Below, one piece after another: positions 54,277 to 64,000 of a stretch of DNA of 64,000 nt (position 1 is its first letter; the number at the start of each line of letters is the position of its first letter). The stretch is from Shinisaurus crocodilurus (lineage: Eukaryota; Chordata; Lepidosauria; Squamata; Shinisauridae). The translations under genes and the position numbers were made by a program. The DNA lies in NCBI GenBank assembly GCA_021292165.1, contig CM037877.1, forward strand, positions 302,750,063-302,814,062. Reading direction: 5' to 3'. The notes below the pieces were generated by a model. It was not told the origin of the DNA, ran no database searches, and saw only the letters and a program-made list of their open reading frames with translations.

Positions 54277-56481
54277 AACTGTGATCTATCTGCCTTCAAG
54301 AAAATCAGTAAAAGCACCCAAAGTTGAACTATGGCTGTCTCTTTTTGTCTTCCTTGGAGCCTGAAGGGGTTTGGGAGAAGAAAAAGCTGCGGGTGAAGAG
54401 AATGGGAAGTGATACGGTGGTTCACACCTGTGTCTGTCAGCCTCTACTACTACTACTTCTTATGATGATTATGATTATGATTAAAAATTAGGAAGGCCAT
54501 TCTGAAAACATTAGGCTATAAGCAGTAAGGAAACAGTATAGCACCATCTACTGGTTGGAGGCACTACCTACAATAATCATTGCATTGCAGAAGTGGTTTT
54601 CAAACAAATGTGTGCAGAAGTCCTGGTGTTATTTGGGGGCTTAGCAAGGGTTCCATAATAATGGCAGGCACCCCCCCCCCGAAAGACAGCTTTTGGGCCT
54701 ACAACTGATGATCCACTGTAACACGAAGCTACAGGAAAGTGTGAGGGTGCTCACTCTCTCAGCTCAAGTGGGGCCATTGTGAGGCGCCAACAGGCCAGAG
54801 CCCCACACAAAATACATGTGGGGCAGGCCCGAGAACACACTCCAGAATTAGGGCTGCCAGCTCTTGACTTCAAAAATCCTAGTACCTGAAAAAGGCCTGT
54901 GGTGCGAAGCGGCCAGAGTAGGTCAGCGAAGTGAACTGGGGTGCATCAGGTTTCTCTGACCAGTCTGGCAACAGAACCCAGTTCCAAAGTTGTCCTATTC
55001 ACCTCAAATGTACAGCTAGAAGACGCAAACTTGAGGCAATTCATACACACACGAACCATAGTCATCTTGCATTTTGGCAATTGGGTCAAAAGATATAAAT
55101 ATATTTTAAAAGTTAGCCTTTTTCCTCCTGCTCAGTGGACCACCCTACCCTGAATCCTCTGCATGGCACTGGGCTTCTGTGACAGAAAGGCAGGTGTTCC
55201 TCAGAAGAGTTGACTTCTGTGCAAAGCTAAAGTCCGAACATTTGAAAATCATTGGCCTAGCCCTATGCAATATGGTTCACTCTGACAGTTGTAGTGCTAG
55301 GCTATAGAAGGAAACAGACAAAGCATGTTTCTGTTTGTGTGTGTGTGTTTTTGAATGCTCTTTAATATGTTGACAACAGCCAAACTCTTAATTTGTCACC
55401 CTGGACAAACGAATACCAAGTATGGGTGACACAAAGAAGACTGAAAAAAGATAAATCCAGAGAAGAGTTGTATCCCTTTATTCAGATAATAAGCGGCACC
55501 TCACACAGAAACCAAAATGTGTAATACATAAAATATATTTTAAAGTGTTACAATGCAATATTGAAGACAGCTATTAAACAGATTACCATCTGTAAGGAGG
55601 AGTCTGTTTAAGAATAACTCTCCACAACTGTGGAGGTTGGAGAACACTGTGCTAGTCCTTTTCTATTTATAAGTACTCTTACTAAGGTTGTTGCTGTTCT
55701 TTTGGGGTGGGTGGGTTTGAAATTGATATGCCCTACTCAATACACTCTGAAGGGTTGCAATCCATTCTGCCGCCCCATTCCCATCTCACGGGCCCACATT
55801 ATGACAGCACCACAGAGAGAATCTTAAGGGCCAAAACAGACATCCGTCTAGAAGTGTGTGTAGCAGTTATGTTTTTTTCTTCTTCCATTTTTACTCTAGA
55901 ATAGGCACAAGACCCCAATCTGGATTGGGACCATAACAAGTCCGTGTGTGTGCTTTTAAGATCCAGATCTGCCCCCCTGCATCTACTCTACGGTAAAAAT
56001 GGGGGCGGGGTGGGAGGAGAGAGAGCTGCTAGATACAGATTTAAAGGAAAGTCCGTTTTGGCCCTGAGGATCCCCCCCCCCCTCCCAGGGCTATCCCAAA
56101 TTCCCAACAGGTGCTGGAATGGCTTGAAACCGGCCCTTCCCTCTTTCCCTTCCACTCCCCTCCCAGGGAGAAGAGAGATTAGGAAAAGCTTCAATCACTA
56201 CTGGTTCAACGTTGCGTGTCTGTTGTTCTTTTTAAACTCCCGAGCGAGGTGGACCAGTAGGGAAATTCTGCACTGCGAGGGCAAACTCTTGGCAAATCAG
56301 GTCCTACTTTGTCATGGCCCCCCTGCCTCCTCCTCCTCCTGACCCCAATAAGCCTCTCGGTGCGCTACAAGTACGAATCAACCCGCTGGTGGGAAGGCTC
56401 GGCTGAAAGGGAAAGCGAAAGTTGAGAAGGGAAGGGGGCCAGAGAGACCCGGCCGGCGCGATAAGGAGAAGCGAGGGGCCG
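54277..56481. other. Intergenic; no gene recognised
   Basis: Possible ATTAAA poly(A) signal at about 54480 for the lectin gene. The last 150 bases before 56482 are CpG-rich and purine-rich and probably hold the promoter and 5'UTR of the next gene. Confidence 0.5.
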
Positions 56482-57009
56482 ATGAGGATGAGCGCCGGCG
56501 AGCAGGACGCGGGCGGGCGAGAGAGGCGCCTGCAGCAGTTCTACGCGGACGAGGTCTTCCTCTTGGGGGACAAGGGCTGGAGGGTGAAGAAGAACCACTT
56601 CTTGGTGAAGGGCGCGGTGGACAAGATGGTGAAATGGGCCTATGAGTCCAGCCACGGCTTGTTCCCTGAGCCCGCCGTCCCAGTGGGAAGCTTCGCGGAA
56701 GGGCTGCACCTTCAAGCGGCGGGGAGTTGCAACGATTTCGACTTCCTCGTCCCACTGAGGTATCACCCCAAGCTGGCGCCGGTCAGCGGCAGCATCGCCC
56801 CCGGGGGTGCCCGCGGCGCGTGCGAGCGGCAGCTGCCCGCCTACATGTTCCGCGACCACGGGCTGCCCGTCTTGCGCTGCGGCACCAAAGTCCTGGTGGA
56901 CCTCGAGGCCCTGGGAGAGGCGTACGTGGAGGTCCACTGTGATAATCGGCGAGAGGCGGCGGAGGACGAGGACGACGACGTCGTCGTGGATAGGTTAGAT
57001 GAGTGCAAG
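56482..57009 (+). CDS. Mab21/cGAS-like exon 1
   Basis: Encodes the N-terminal helix and the GS...DFD active-site half. Donor AAG|GTGGGT, phase 0. Confidence 0.88.
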
Positions 57010-60000
57010 GTGGGTAACGAAGTCGACGGGGGGCTTTGCCTGCCTGGCTAGCACCCCCTCCCCAGGCCTCCATCTCAGGATTCGCACGTGACAAACGTGT
57101 GTCAGGGAGTTCCAGGTACATTAGAATCTACATCAGTGTTCTCCAACCTTGGGTCCCCAGCTGTTTTTGGCCTACAACTCCCAGCATGCCCCAGCCAGCA
57201 TAGCTGGCTGGGGCATGCTGGGAGTTGTAGGCCAAAAACAGCTGGGGACCCAAGGTTGGAGAACACTGATCTACATGGTGTGGAGCAGCCTTCGCCGACC
57301 TGGTGCCCTCCAGTGGCCGTGCTGGCTGGGAATTATGGGAGTTGCAGTCCAACACATCTGGAGGGCACCAGCCAGGTTGGGGAAGGCTGGTAGATTGTTG
57401 ACATGCGGCTGATCTGCATGTGCCTATTTCACTGTGGATGTGCATGGAAGAGAGCCCAAATTGGTGTGCCCGGAGGCTCAGGGTGAAATAGCCACAAATG
57501 TTGATTAGCGTAGCAAGATGTAAAGTCTGATGTTAGAGACATGGCAAAATCTGTCATGTTGGGTTACGGTAATTATTATGATTTATTTCATTTCTATACT
57601 GCCCAATAGCCGAAGCTCTCTGGGCAGTTAACAACAATTCATACAAAACAATACAATATAAATGCAATAAAAACAGCATAAAAATTCAATACAAAATTTA
57701 AAACAGAAATTAAAACCACTGATCTAAAACTAGACATGTTAAGAGAAAAAATTGCTGACATAACACACACACACACACCGTTTGCTATTTAGAGCTGTTA
57801 AATGCCTTGGCACAGAGGGCAGTCATAACCTGGCGCAGAAAGGATAACAGAGTTGGCACCAGGTGGGCCTCAGTGGAGAGATTGTTCCATAATTGGGGGG
57901 CCACCACTGAGAAGGCCCTCTTCCTTGTTGCCACCATCCAAGCCTCCCTTGGAAGTGACACTCGGAGGAAGGCCTCAGATGTTGAGCATAGTGTCCAGGT
58001 AGATTTAGGTCAGGAGATGCAGCAATGCGTTTTCTTTGCAAACAATCTCATCAGCTATATAGCCTTCGCTTTTGCATCAGTCCCAAGATTGGGGCAGATC
58101 AGCCTTCCCCAATCGGGTGCTCTCCAGACATTTTAGATTACAACTCCCAGCATTCCTGACCACTGGCCATGCTGGCTGGGACTCAAGTGATGTGGGGCAG
58201 AAAATGTTCTGTGGAAAATTTTCCAAATTGAAAGATGTTCCAGAACATTTTCCAGTGGTTCGTTTTTCCGCGGAAAATTTTCTGCTTCGAAAATTTGAAA
58301 ATGTCCCATGTATTTTCCGTGGCAAACCTATGTAACATGTGAAAAGGCCCGAAGGACCCGGCTGCAGACCTCAGCTCAGTGACTTATGGGGTGACCAGCT
58401 CCCTCCCTTCCTTTGAATTTTCTCTCAACACCTGGGTACATGAAGCCCAGGGACCCTCTTTGCTTCTCTTTTCCAGGAGAGCCTCCGCCACCACAACCTG
58501 GACCCAGTTCAAATCCTGAAGGACTTTCACCATTATATAGAGATCACTTTGGATCCAGGTATAGTCAGGATGATGGGCAGAACCCTTGTTCTGAAAGGGT
58601 TCTTATCTTTAAGTGGTGGGCCACAAAAGGAAATTAAAACAGCCCCCTCTCTGCATCTGTTGAAATGAAATTCAGCCAGTCACGCAGTTCTTAAAGGCAC
58701 AGGAATCCTATCAGGAAAGGTGGGGGGGGGGGGCGGAGAGCAGGGTGGCGATTCCAGTCCACAACTAGTTCTCTCTTAACTAATTTTCTCATATTTTTCT
58801 TTCCTGCCTTCCCAGCGTACACCCATCCTCTACAAAACGGTAAGGCTAAAGAGAATAAAATGTGTGGGTTTAAAAAAAAAAAATCATCATTGGGATTAGA
58901 AGCCTGTGAAAGTGAATACACACACAACACACACACAAAACTAATCTGCATTCCTTGAATTGATGCTGGTTTTTTCTCCCATCAACAATTAGATCCTGTT
59001 TTCCAACAAAGACTGTTCCACCCCCGAGTCCCCAAGATACACGAGAGGACAAGGGGTGAGTTTATTTATTGTCAATATGTGTTTTTATTGCCAATTCCTT
59101 TAGATGTAGAAGATGTCCAGAGCGAGCAACTGAAGGTGCTTTGGTATTGTCTCAGGCACTTTCCCCTGACAATTAACTCCGGGCTGGCCCAAGACATTTT
59201 GCTGCCTGACACAGGCCCGTGGCTGAGCGTGGAAAGCTAAGCAGGGCTAGGCCCGGTTATTACTTGGATGGGAGACCCCTCCTCTAGTTCCCTGCATTGA
59301 GCAGGGGGTTGGACTCGATAGCCTTGTAGGCTCCTTCATAGATCATAGAGTTGGAAGGGGCCTACAAGGCCATTGAGTCCAACCCCCTGCTCAATGCAGG
59401 AAACCAGAGGAGGGGGTCTCCCATCCAAGTAATAACCAGGCCTGACCCTGCTTAGCTGAGCCAGCGTGAGCCACAGGCTTGTATATCTATGATCTATGAA
59501 ATCTATGGAAATTTAGATGGATTACATCGGTGGCTATCCCAAGGGTGAGAGGACGGATTTTTCAATGGTGATGCCTTCGGTAGCCCACTGCCCTGTGCTG
59601 TGTCTCTATCCATGTTTAGCTAACAAGCAAAGACCTTTTTGTTCAGCTCAGTTTTAGATCCTTGGTAGCACGATGGCCTTGCTCCTATTTTTTATGTCTG
59701 CCTAGGTTTTTTATTTTATTTTAATTACACTGTGCTAATGCCCTGCATTCCAGTGGTGGGTGGGGGCCAAAAGCAAAAGGGGTGTGGCTAAGTTTAGCCA
59801 AAACACCATCATATTTTAGTTTAATTGAGCCTTAGGAGAGACATTTCAACCTTGGGGGTGAGACACGCAAAAGCCAGGAATCCACCAAATTCAGAGGGGA
59901 AAGGGGCATGGCCACTTAGAGAACTCTGCAGGGCCAGATTGGGATGGCAGGCGGGCCGGATTCAGCAGGCAGGCCTGAAGTTCAACACCCCTCCTTTATT

Positions 60001-63000
60001 GTCATAACGTATAGGTTGCACATTGCCTTGGGCATCCCTGCTCCAAGAAAGGATGCGACAAAATTAGTAATACAACAAATAAACCAGTCATCTTTCCCAA
60101 CCCCCACCCTGCTGCTTAGTCCCTGGGGTAATGCTTTTTTTTTTCTTGATCCCTTTATAGAGAATATCAAATTAGAGGCCTTGGATCTGGATGGTCCAGC
60201 CATCCAGCTGGCTTTCGATGAAGGAATTGAAACGGTCCCAGTGAAGCTGGTGCCGGCTATTCAGGGAGCCATCAAGCTCTCCAACCAGTGGGTGAGGGAA
60301 GACCTCACCCACCTTTCCGACTGGTGGGACGGGGACCTGGCCCATGAAAAGAAAAGCTTCCTCCGGAAAGCAGCAGCTCTTCGGGAAGTTGGGCCGGAGC
60401 TGGTCGCCAAGGGAGGATTTTGGAGGTAAACACCAAGCAGTCTAACCAGCAAGATGGAGCTCAGGGAGTATCATGCTCAGGGGGCAGGACAGAACTTTGC
60501 ACTTGTTTAGGATCTGGCAACAGTTTCAGAATCCAAAGTTGACCTCTTGAAGCAGACCGTCTCCAGGTTTTGCTTCTGATGCTTAAAAGGAATTCCTTTT
60601 CAAAAGGGGACTTTTTCTCTTCTTAAGACAAAAAATATTAAACACCAGTTTGCTAGTTTCAAACACTGGAAACCTTGCTGTCAATACGATTCTTCGCCCC
60701 AGCCCAGTAAGGAACACATATGTGCATATTCCGAGCTGTATGCAGAACAGCACGCTTGAACTGGGTGCGAGATGCCTCAGCCTGATCCGCTTTGAAGTAG
60801 CTTTTAAAGTAGCCTTCCCCAGCTGGATGCCCCCCAGACATGTTGGATTACAACTCCCATCTTCCTCAGTCAGCACGGCTGGGATGATGGTGGGCTGTGG
60901 CACAACACGTCTGGCGGGCACACGTTGGGGAAGGCCGCTTTAGGTCTTTATAGATGTCAATAGCCATGCTGGCTGGAGATGATGGAGGTTGTAGTCCCGA
61001 CATATCTAGAGGGCACCAGGTGGGGGAGGCTGCTTTAAAGTGACTCCTGTTCTTGAACTGCTTTCCTGGGGCAGCTGTTCCTACCTTGGTGCTCTCCAGG
61101 TGTTTTGGACTACAGCTTCCATTATCCCTGATCGTTAGTCATGCTGGCTGAGCCTTAGGGGAGTTGTGGTCCAAAACGTCTGCAAGGCACTAGGTTGGGG
61201 AAGGCTGTTCTAGGGTCTGTCTTCACGCTTATATTTATATATCTTTATATATTATATTTAGACCCCGCCTTTTTTCCTGCAAGGAACCCAAGGCGGCTTA
61301 CATAATCCTCCTCCTCCATTTTATCCTCACAACAACCCTGTGAGGTAGGTTAGGCTGAGAGTCAGTGACTGGCCCAAAGTCACCCAGTGAGTTTCATGGC
61401 CAAGCGGGGACTAGAACCCGGATCTCCAGAGTCCCAGTCCAACACTTTCACCACTACGCCACACTGGCTCTCAAGTTAGACATGCCTGACTTGCTCCAGA
61501 AAGGACAATGTGTGTAACAGTCCCTCTCACCCTTAATCTTTCAAGTAAATGATAAACATGTCCACACTCCAGCCAAATCCTGATAGAAATGGCTTTACTG
61601 TCATTTTCTACTATCAGAACATAAGAGACTAGAGTGAAGGTATATTATTCTCACATGCCAATGACTCAAGCATCTTTGACTGTACAACCATAAAGTTGCT
61701 GATCTCTCTTAACTGGAACTACTCAGTAGCCAAAGCTATAAGCAGAACTCAGCACAAGAGCCATCAAACAAAGATGGATCTAAGGGAGCATGTTGGATCT
61801 AAGGGAGCTTCCCTTTTGTTTCCTGAGATAAGAGCAGGACTTAAGGCTACAATCCTAGACTCGCTAGTCTACCTGGGAGAAAGACCCACCGAACATACTG
61901 GGACTTACTTTTGGGTAAACATGGACAGAATTGTGCTGCTAATGACTGTTCGAGGGTTCATCAGACTAAAATAACTGCTTGTCTAAACCTCGCTGTAAAT
62001 GCCATGTTCTTACGACCAGTCTCTCCCTGGTCCTAGGCTCTCTTTCAGCCGTGCTGAGGCCAGGATTCTTGAGGATGTCGACGCTGATGAGGGACAGAGG
62101 CGGGCAGCTTTGAGACTGCTGAAGTTTATCAGCATGACAAGATGGACGCCAGAGTATGGCAAAATCCTGACTTCCTACCATCTCAAGGTAAACCTGCCGA
62201 GCAAACGAACCACAGGGCTCTGGGGCAGTTTGAGCAAAATGCTAACAATGCTATAGCCAAGGTGGTATTTTCCCCATCCCTTTGGAGGCCTCCTGCCCAA
62301 TCTAGTATCCGGCACCTTGATTATCTCCACTTTTGTAAAGATTTAAAAACAAACAAGTTTCTAGCCCATATGGTAGCGTAGAAGAGCTGGAGAGTGTACA
62401 TTCAGTGTTTGCTGATAGATGCTAGAAGGCGACCGCCATCCACCCTTCTTAAAGTGACCTCCCAACAAGATCCCCGGTGCCCCTGCCTCTGCTTCCTCCC
62501 CTGTTGCTGTGCCCTTTCCTCTCCCCCTTCCCTCCCTGCTGCCCTGGTGCGGGCCAGGGAGACGGCTGTCAGGGAGTTAGATGTGGCCCCAAAGGCATCA
62601 TCCGTTGCTGACCTCTACTGGAATCATCCTCTCGACCCCCCCCACCCTCCCCAAATCATTGCACTGTCTGCAAAGCTGTCGCAATTCCTTCCCCCCCTCA
62701 ACCTCCTGTTGACCAAGGCACACCAAACCAAACTATCCACATCAGCCTGCCCCAACCTGGTGCCCGCCCTCCAGAGGTTTTGAACTATAACTCCCAGAAT
62801 TCCTGACCATTGGCCATGCTGGCTGCGGGCTTCTGGGAGCTGTAGTTCAAAATATCCAAAGGGCACCAGGTCGCCTACCCCTGCTGTAAGATCTAGCTAA
62901 CTCTTCCCTCCTCTCCATCTCTGACAGACCGTTTTGCTGTGGTGCTGCGAAATCTACCCTCAAAAGGCACAGTGGGAAACTCTCCTGTCCTCGCTAGAGG

Positions 63001-63371
63001 CCCTCCTGAAGCTCCTAAAGCACACCCTCACCCGGGGGAAGCTCCCGCACTACTTCCTGGTGCCCGTCAACCTCTTCAACCGGTGCTACAAATCCAGCAA
63101 CGCCACCTACAGGCCCTTGGCGTTCGAGGCCCTCCGCCACGAGGTCGAGGCGATGCTGGCCGATCCTGTGGGATACCTGATGCCAGACCGTGAGCCACGG
63201 CACCACCGTGTCAGTGAAGAGTATGAGGAGAAGATGGCGGCTCTGCGGGAGTTTAAGGAGAAGCATCAGGAAGGTCTGAAGGAGCTGAAGAGGATGGAGG
63301 ATGAGCATATGTATGAGGAGGTGGAAATGTACGAGGAGGGAGACGAGGCTCAGGCCTGTGTGAGGAACTAA
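56482..63371 (+). CDS. Mab21/cGAS-like nucleotidyltransferase-fold protein (518 aa, 7 exons)
   Basis: Mab21-family proteins share the fold of cGAS, the DNA sensor making 2'3'-cGAMP; many members are enzymatically silent. CDS = 56482-57009, 58477-58558, 58816-58839, 58993-59055, 60161-60425, 62037-62187, 62928-63371; all GT-AG with matching phases, 1557 bases including TAA. The 'VPVGSFAEG' GS motif (69-70) and 'NDFDF' (D85, D87) give two of three catalytic acids. The third position, in 'VPVKLVPAI', is K261 where cGAS has Asp. 'FWRLSFSRAE', 'SYHLKTVLLW' and 'LPHYFLVPVNLF' match the helical half of cGAS and MAB21L proteins. The cGAS zinc-ribbon His/Cys cluster is absent. An acidic run (161-170) and a Glu-rich, probably coiled C-tail are unusual. 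No TM segment. Start: ATG 56482 or the in-frame ATG 56488. I cannot name an ortholog; loss of catalysis is inference. Confidence 0.85.
57126..57276. mobile_element. Perfectly palindromic hAT MITE with 8-bp target duplication
   Basis: The element 57134-57268 is 66-base arms that are exact reverse complements around a 3-base centre. It is flanked by ATCTACAT on both sides (57126-57133, 57269-57276). It lies in intron 1 of the Mab21-like gene. Confidence 0.96.
57285..57390. mobile_element. Palindromic hAT-like MITE
   Basis: 'cagccttcgccgacctggtg' and 'accagccaggttggggaagg' ends; left arm partly deleted. Confidence 0.7.
57575..57965 (-). mobile_element. LINE 3' end fragment, antisense
   Basis: 'tttctatactgcccaatagc' and 'gaagctctctgggcagttaa' is the antisense LINE tail. 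'..gttccataattggggggcc' at 57886 is the antisense of the ORF2 'PQLWNN' region. Confidence 0.75.
58098..58190. mobile_element. MITE, 3' truncated
   Basis: 'cagccttccccaatcgggtg' and 'gattacaactcccagcattc'; right arm mostly missing. Confidence 0.65.
58477..58558 (+). CDS. Mab21/cGAS-like exon 2
   Basis: 'ESLRHHNLDPVQILKDF'; acceptor TTTTCCAG, donor GTATAG, ends phase 1. Confidence 0.75.
58816..58839 (+). CDS. Mab21/cGAS-like exon 3, 24-base microexon
   Basis: Bounded by CTTCCCAG and GTAAGG; phase 1 on both sides, so skipping removes eight residues in frame. Support is from splice signals and phase only. Confidence 0.5.
58993..59055 (+). CDS. Mab21/cGAS-like exon 4
   Basis: 63 bases, phase 1 on both sides, bounded by CAATTAG and GTGAGT. 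Also skippable in frame. Confidence 0.55.
59212..59508 (+). repeat. 5S-derived SINE with an opposite copy inside its tail
   Basis: A sense copy (59212-59336) stops within its CR1 tail; an antisense copy occupies 59337-59482. The (TCTATGA)n tail of the first resumes at 59483-59508. Both contain the 5S-like 'cttggatgggagacc' or its complement. Confidence 0.8.
60161..60425 (+). CDS. Mab21/cGAS-like exon 5
   Basis: Contains the third catalytic position (K261) in 'VPVKLVPAI' and ends within the 'FWR' codons. Acceptor CTTTATAG, donor GTAAAC. Confidence 0.88.
60812..61212. mobile_element. Cluster of palindromic hAT-like MITEs
   Basis: 60812-60942 and 61083-61212 are two elements with 'gcttccccaa'/'ttggggaagg' type ends; 60960-61035 is a half element between them. 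All are in intron 5 of the Mab21-like gene. Confidence 0.75.
61261..61472 (-). repeat. Full-length tRNA-derived SINE, antisense
   Basis: Antisense tail 'gaccccgccttttttcctgc', core 'cctcacaacaaccctgtgag', B box 'gactagaacccgg' and head 'acgccacactggctctc', matching the copy at 23337. Confidence 0.88.
62037..62187 (+). CDS. Mab21/cGAS-like exon 6
   Basis: Begins 'LSFSRAEARIL', ends 'TSYHLK'. Donor AAG|GTAAAC, phase 0. Confidence 0.88.
62742..62885. mobile_element. Palindromic hAT-like MITE
   Basis: 'cagcctgccccaacctggtg' and 'gggcaccaggtcgcctaccc' ends; ends about 40 bases before exon 7. Confidence 0.75.
62928..63371 (+). CDS. Mab21/cGAS-like exon 7 with stop
   Basis: Begins 'TVLLWCCEIYP' and ends in a Glu-rich tail; TAA at 63369-63371. 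Confidence 0.9.
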   Translation, partial: TVLLWCCEIYPQKAQWETLLSSLEALLKLLKHTLTRGKLPHYFLVPVNLFNRCYKSSNATYRPLAFEALRHEVEAMLADPVGYLMPDREPRHHRVSEEYEEKMAALREFKEKHQEGLKELKRMEDEHMYEEVEMYEEGDEAQACVRN

Positions 63372-63430
63372 GAAATCCACAGGAGCACTGCTGTTCCCCA
63401 AAGTGGCTGTTCCGCCATAGCTTTCCCACA

Positions 63431-63582
63431 ATTTAAAGCAGAGTTGGGCAACTTGTGGCCCTCCCAATGTTTTGGCCTACAACTCCCATCAGCCCTAGGC
63501 AGCATAGCCAATGGTGAGGGACCACGGGAGTTGTAGGCCAAAACATCGGGAGGTCCACAAGTTCTCCACCCCTGATTTAAAG
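63431..63582. mobile_element. hAT MITE with perfect 8-bp target duplication in the 3' flank of the Mab21-like gene
   Basis: The element 63439-63574 begins CAGAGTTGGGCAACTTGTGG and ends with its inverse. It is flanked by ATTTAAAG on both sides (63431-63438, 63575-63582). It is 60 bases past the stop codon, probably in the 3'UTR. Confidence 0.9.
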
Positions 63583-63825
63583 AAGCTGAGTTTTCAATGA
63601 AATGAAGATCCCAGTCCTCATGATCACAGAGGTAAAAGCCTGAAAGTATGCGGCCAAAATCTGACCAAAGGTCAGAGAGAGGCTTCAAACAGCAAAAGCA
63701 CCCTGAACGACTCCCTGGTGCTCTTGCTTCCTCCACACACCCCGACACTCGCCCGTCAGCTCCATATGACAGCCAGTGTGGTGTATTGATTACAGCATCC
63801 TTCCCCCAACCCGGGGACCTCCAGA

Positions 63826-63876
63826 TATAGAATCATAGAATAGTAGAGTTGGAAGGGGCCTATAAGGCTGTCTGTT
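63826..63876 (-). repeat. CR1 3' fragment
   Basis: 'atagaatcatagaatagtag' and 'gttggaaggggcctataagg', antisense. Confidence 0.8.
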
Positions 63877-63879
63877 GGA

Positions 63880-64000
63880 CTACAGGGGCCATACAGCTGA
63901 AATTTAATCCAGACAAGACAGAGGTACTGAGAGTTGGGAAACCAACTACTCTGGATGGAGGTTTACAACTGGTCTTAGATGGGGTTACACTCCCCCTAAA
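63880..64000 (+). mobile_element. LINE reverse-transcriptase fragment, runs off the window
   Basis: The frame reads 'IQLKFNPDKTEVLRVG', the conserved stretch of CR1/L2-type reverse transcriptase after the catalytic centre. It continues past the window. Confidence 0.8.

Overview
The window is vertebrate nuclear DNA, most likely from a squamate reptile (lizard). It has four intron-containing animal genes and a dense load of repeats typical of lizards: hAT-type miniature elements, CR1/L2-like LINE ends, tRNA-derived SINEs, 5S-rRNA-derived SINEs with a CR1 tail, solo endogenous-retrovirus LTRs and a Ty1/copia remnant. There are no operons, ribosome binding sites or prokaryotic features. The species cannot be named from this sequence.

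Layout. 0.95-4.0 kb: a decayed Ty1/copia retrotransposon on the minus strand (LTR, primer site, gag, protease, integrase; no reverse transcriptase visible). 6.4-7.2 kb, minus strand: one open coding block for a divergent connexin-like four-TM protein of 268 residues. 7.6-27.5 kb: about 20 kb of repeats with no convincing gene, including two solo LTRs, two copies of a CAGGGCCGG-ended hAT element and an 0.8-kb hAT element inserted into a palindromic element. 27.9-33.9 kb, plus strand: TNFRSF12A (Fn14, the TWEAK receptor), four coding exons under a CpG-rich promoter and probably a 3'UTR exon. 34-48 kb: repeats. 48.4-54.3 kb, plus: a ZG16-like secreted jacalin-fold lectin gene whose last exon is shifted by one base. 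49.0-51.0 kb, in its first intron: two more solo LTRs. 56.5-63.4 kb, plus: a seven-exon gene for a 518-residue Mab21/cGAS-like nucleotidyltransferase-fold protein whose third catalytic acid is replaced by lysine. The right edge holds a LINE reverse-transcriptase fragment.

The genes do not form one pathway. TNFRSF12A and a ZG16-family gene (ZG16B) are both on human 16p13.3, so the neighbourhood is probably syntenic with that region; the connexin-like and Mab21-like genes are the unexpected members. The most distinctive observations are the divergent connexin, the probably catalytically dead cGAS-like protein, the lectin frameshift with a possible tandem-donor bypass, an amniote copia element with a copia-style primer site, the 5S/CR1 chimeric SINEs, and a perfect 66-bp-arm palindromic hAT insertion. 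Exon borders were read by eye from GT/AG signals and reading phase and were not checked against transcripts or databases.
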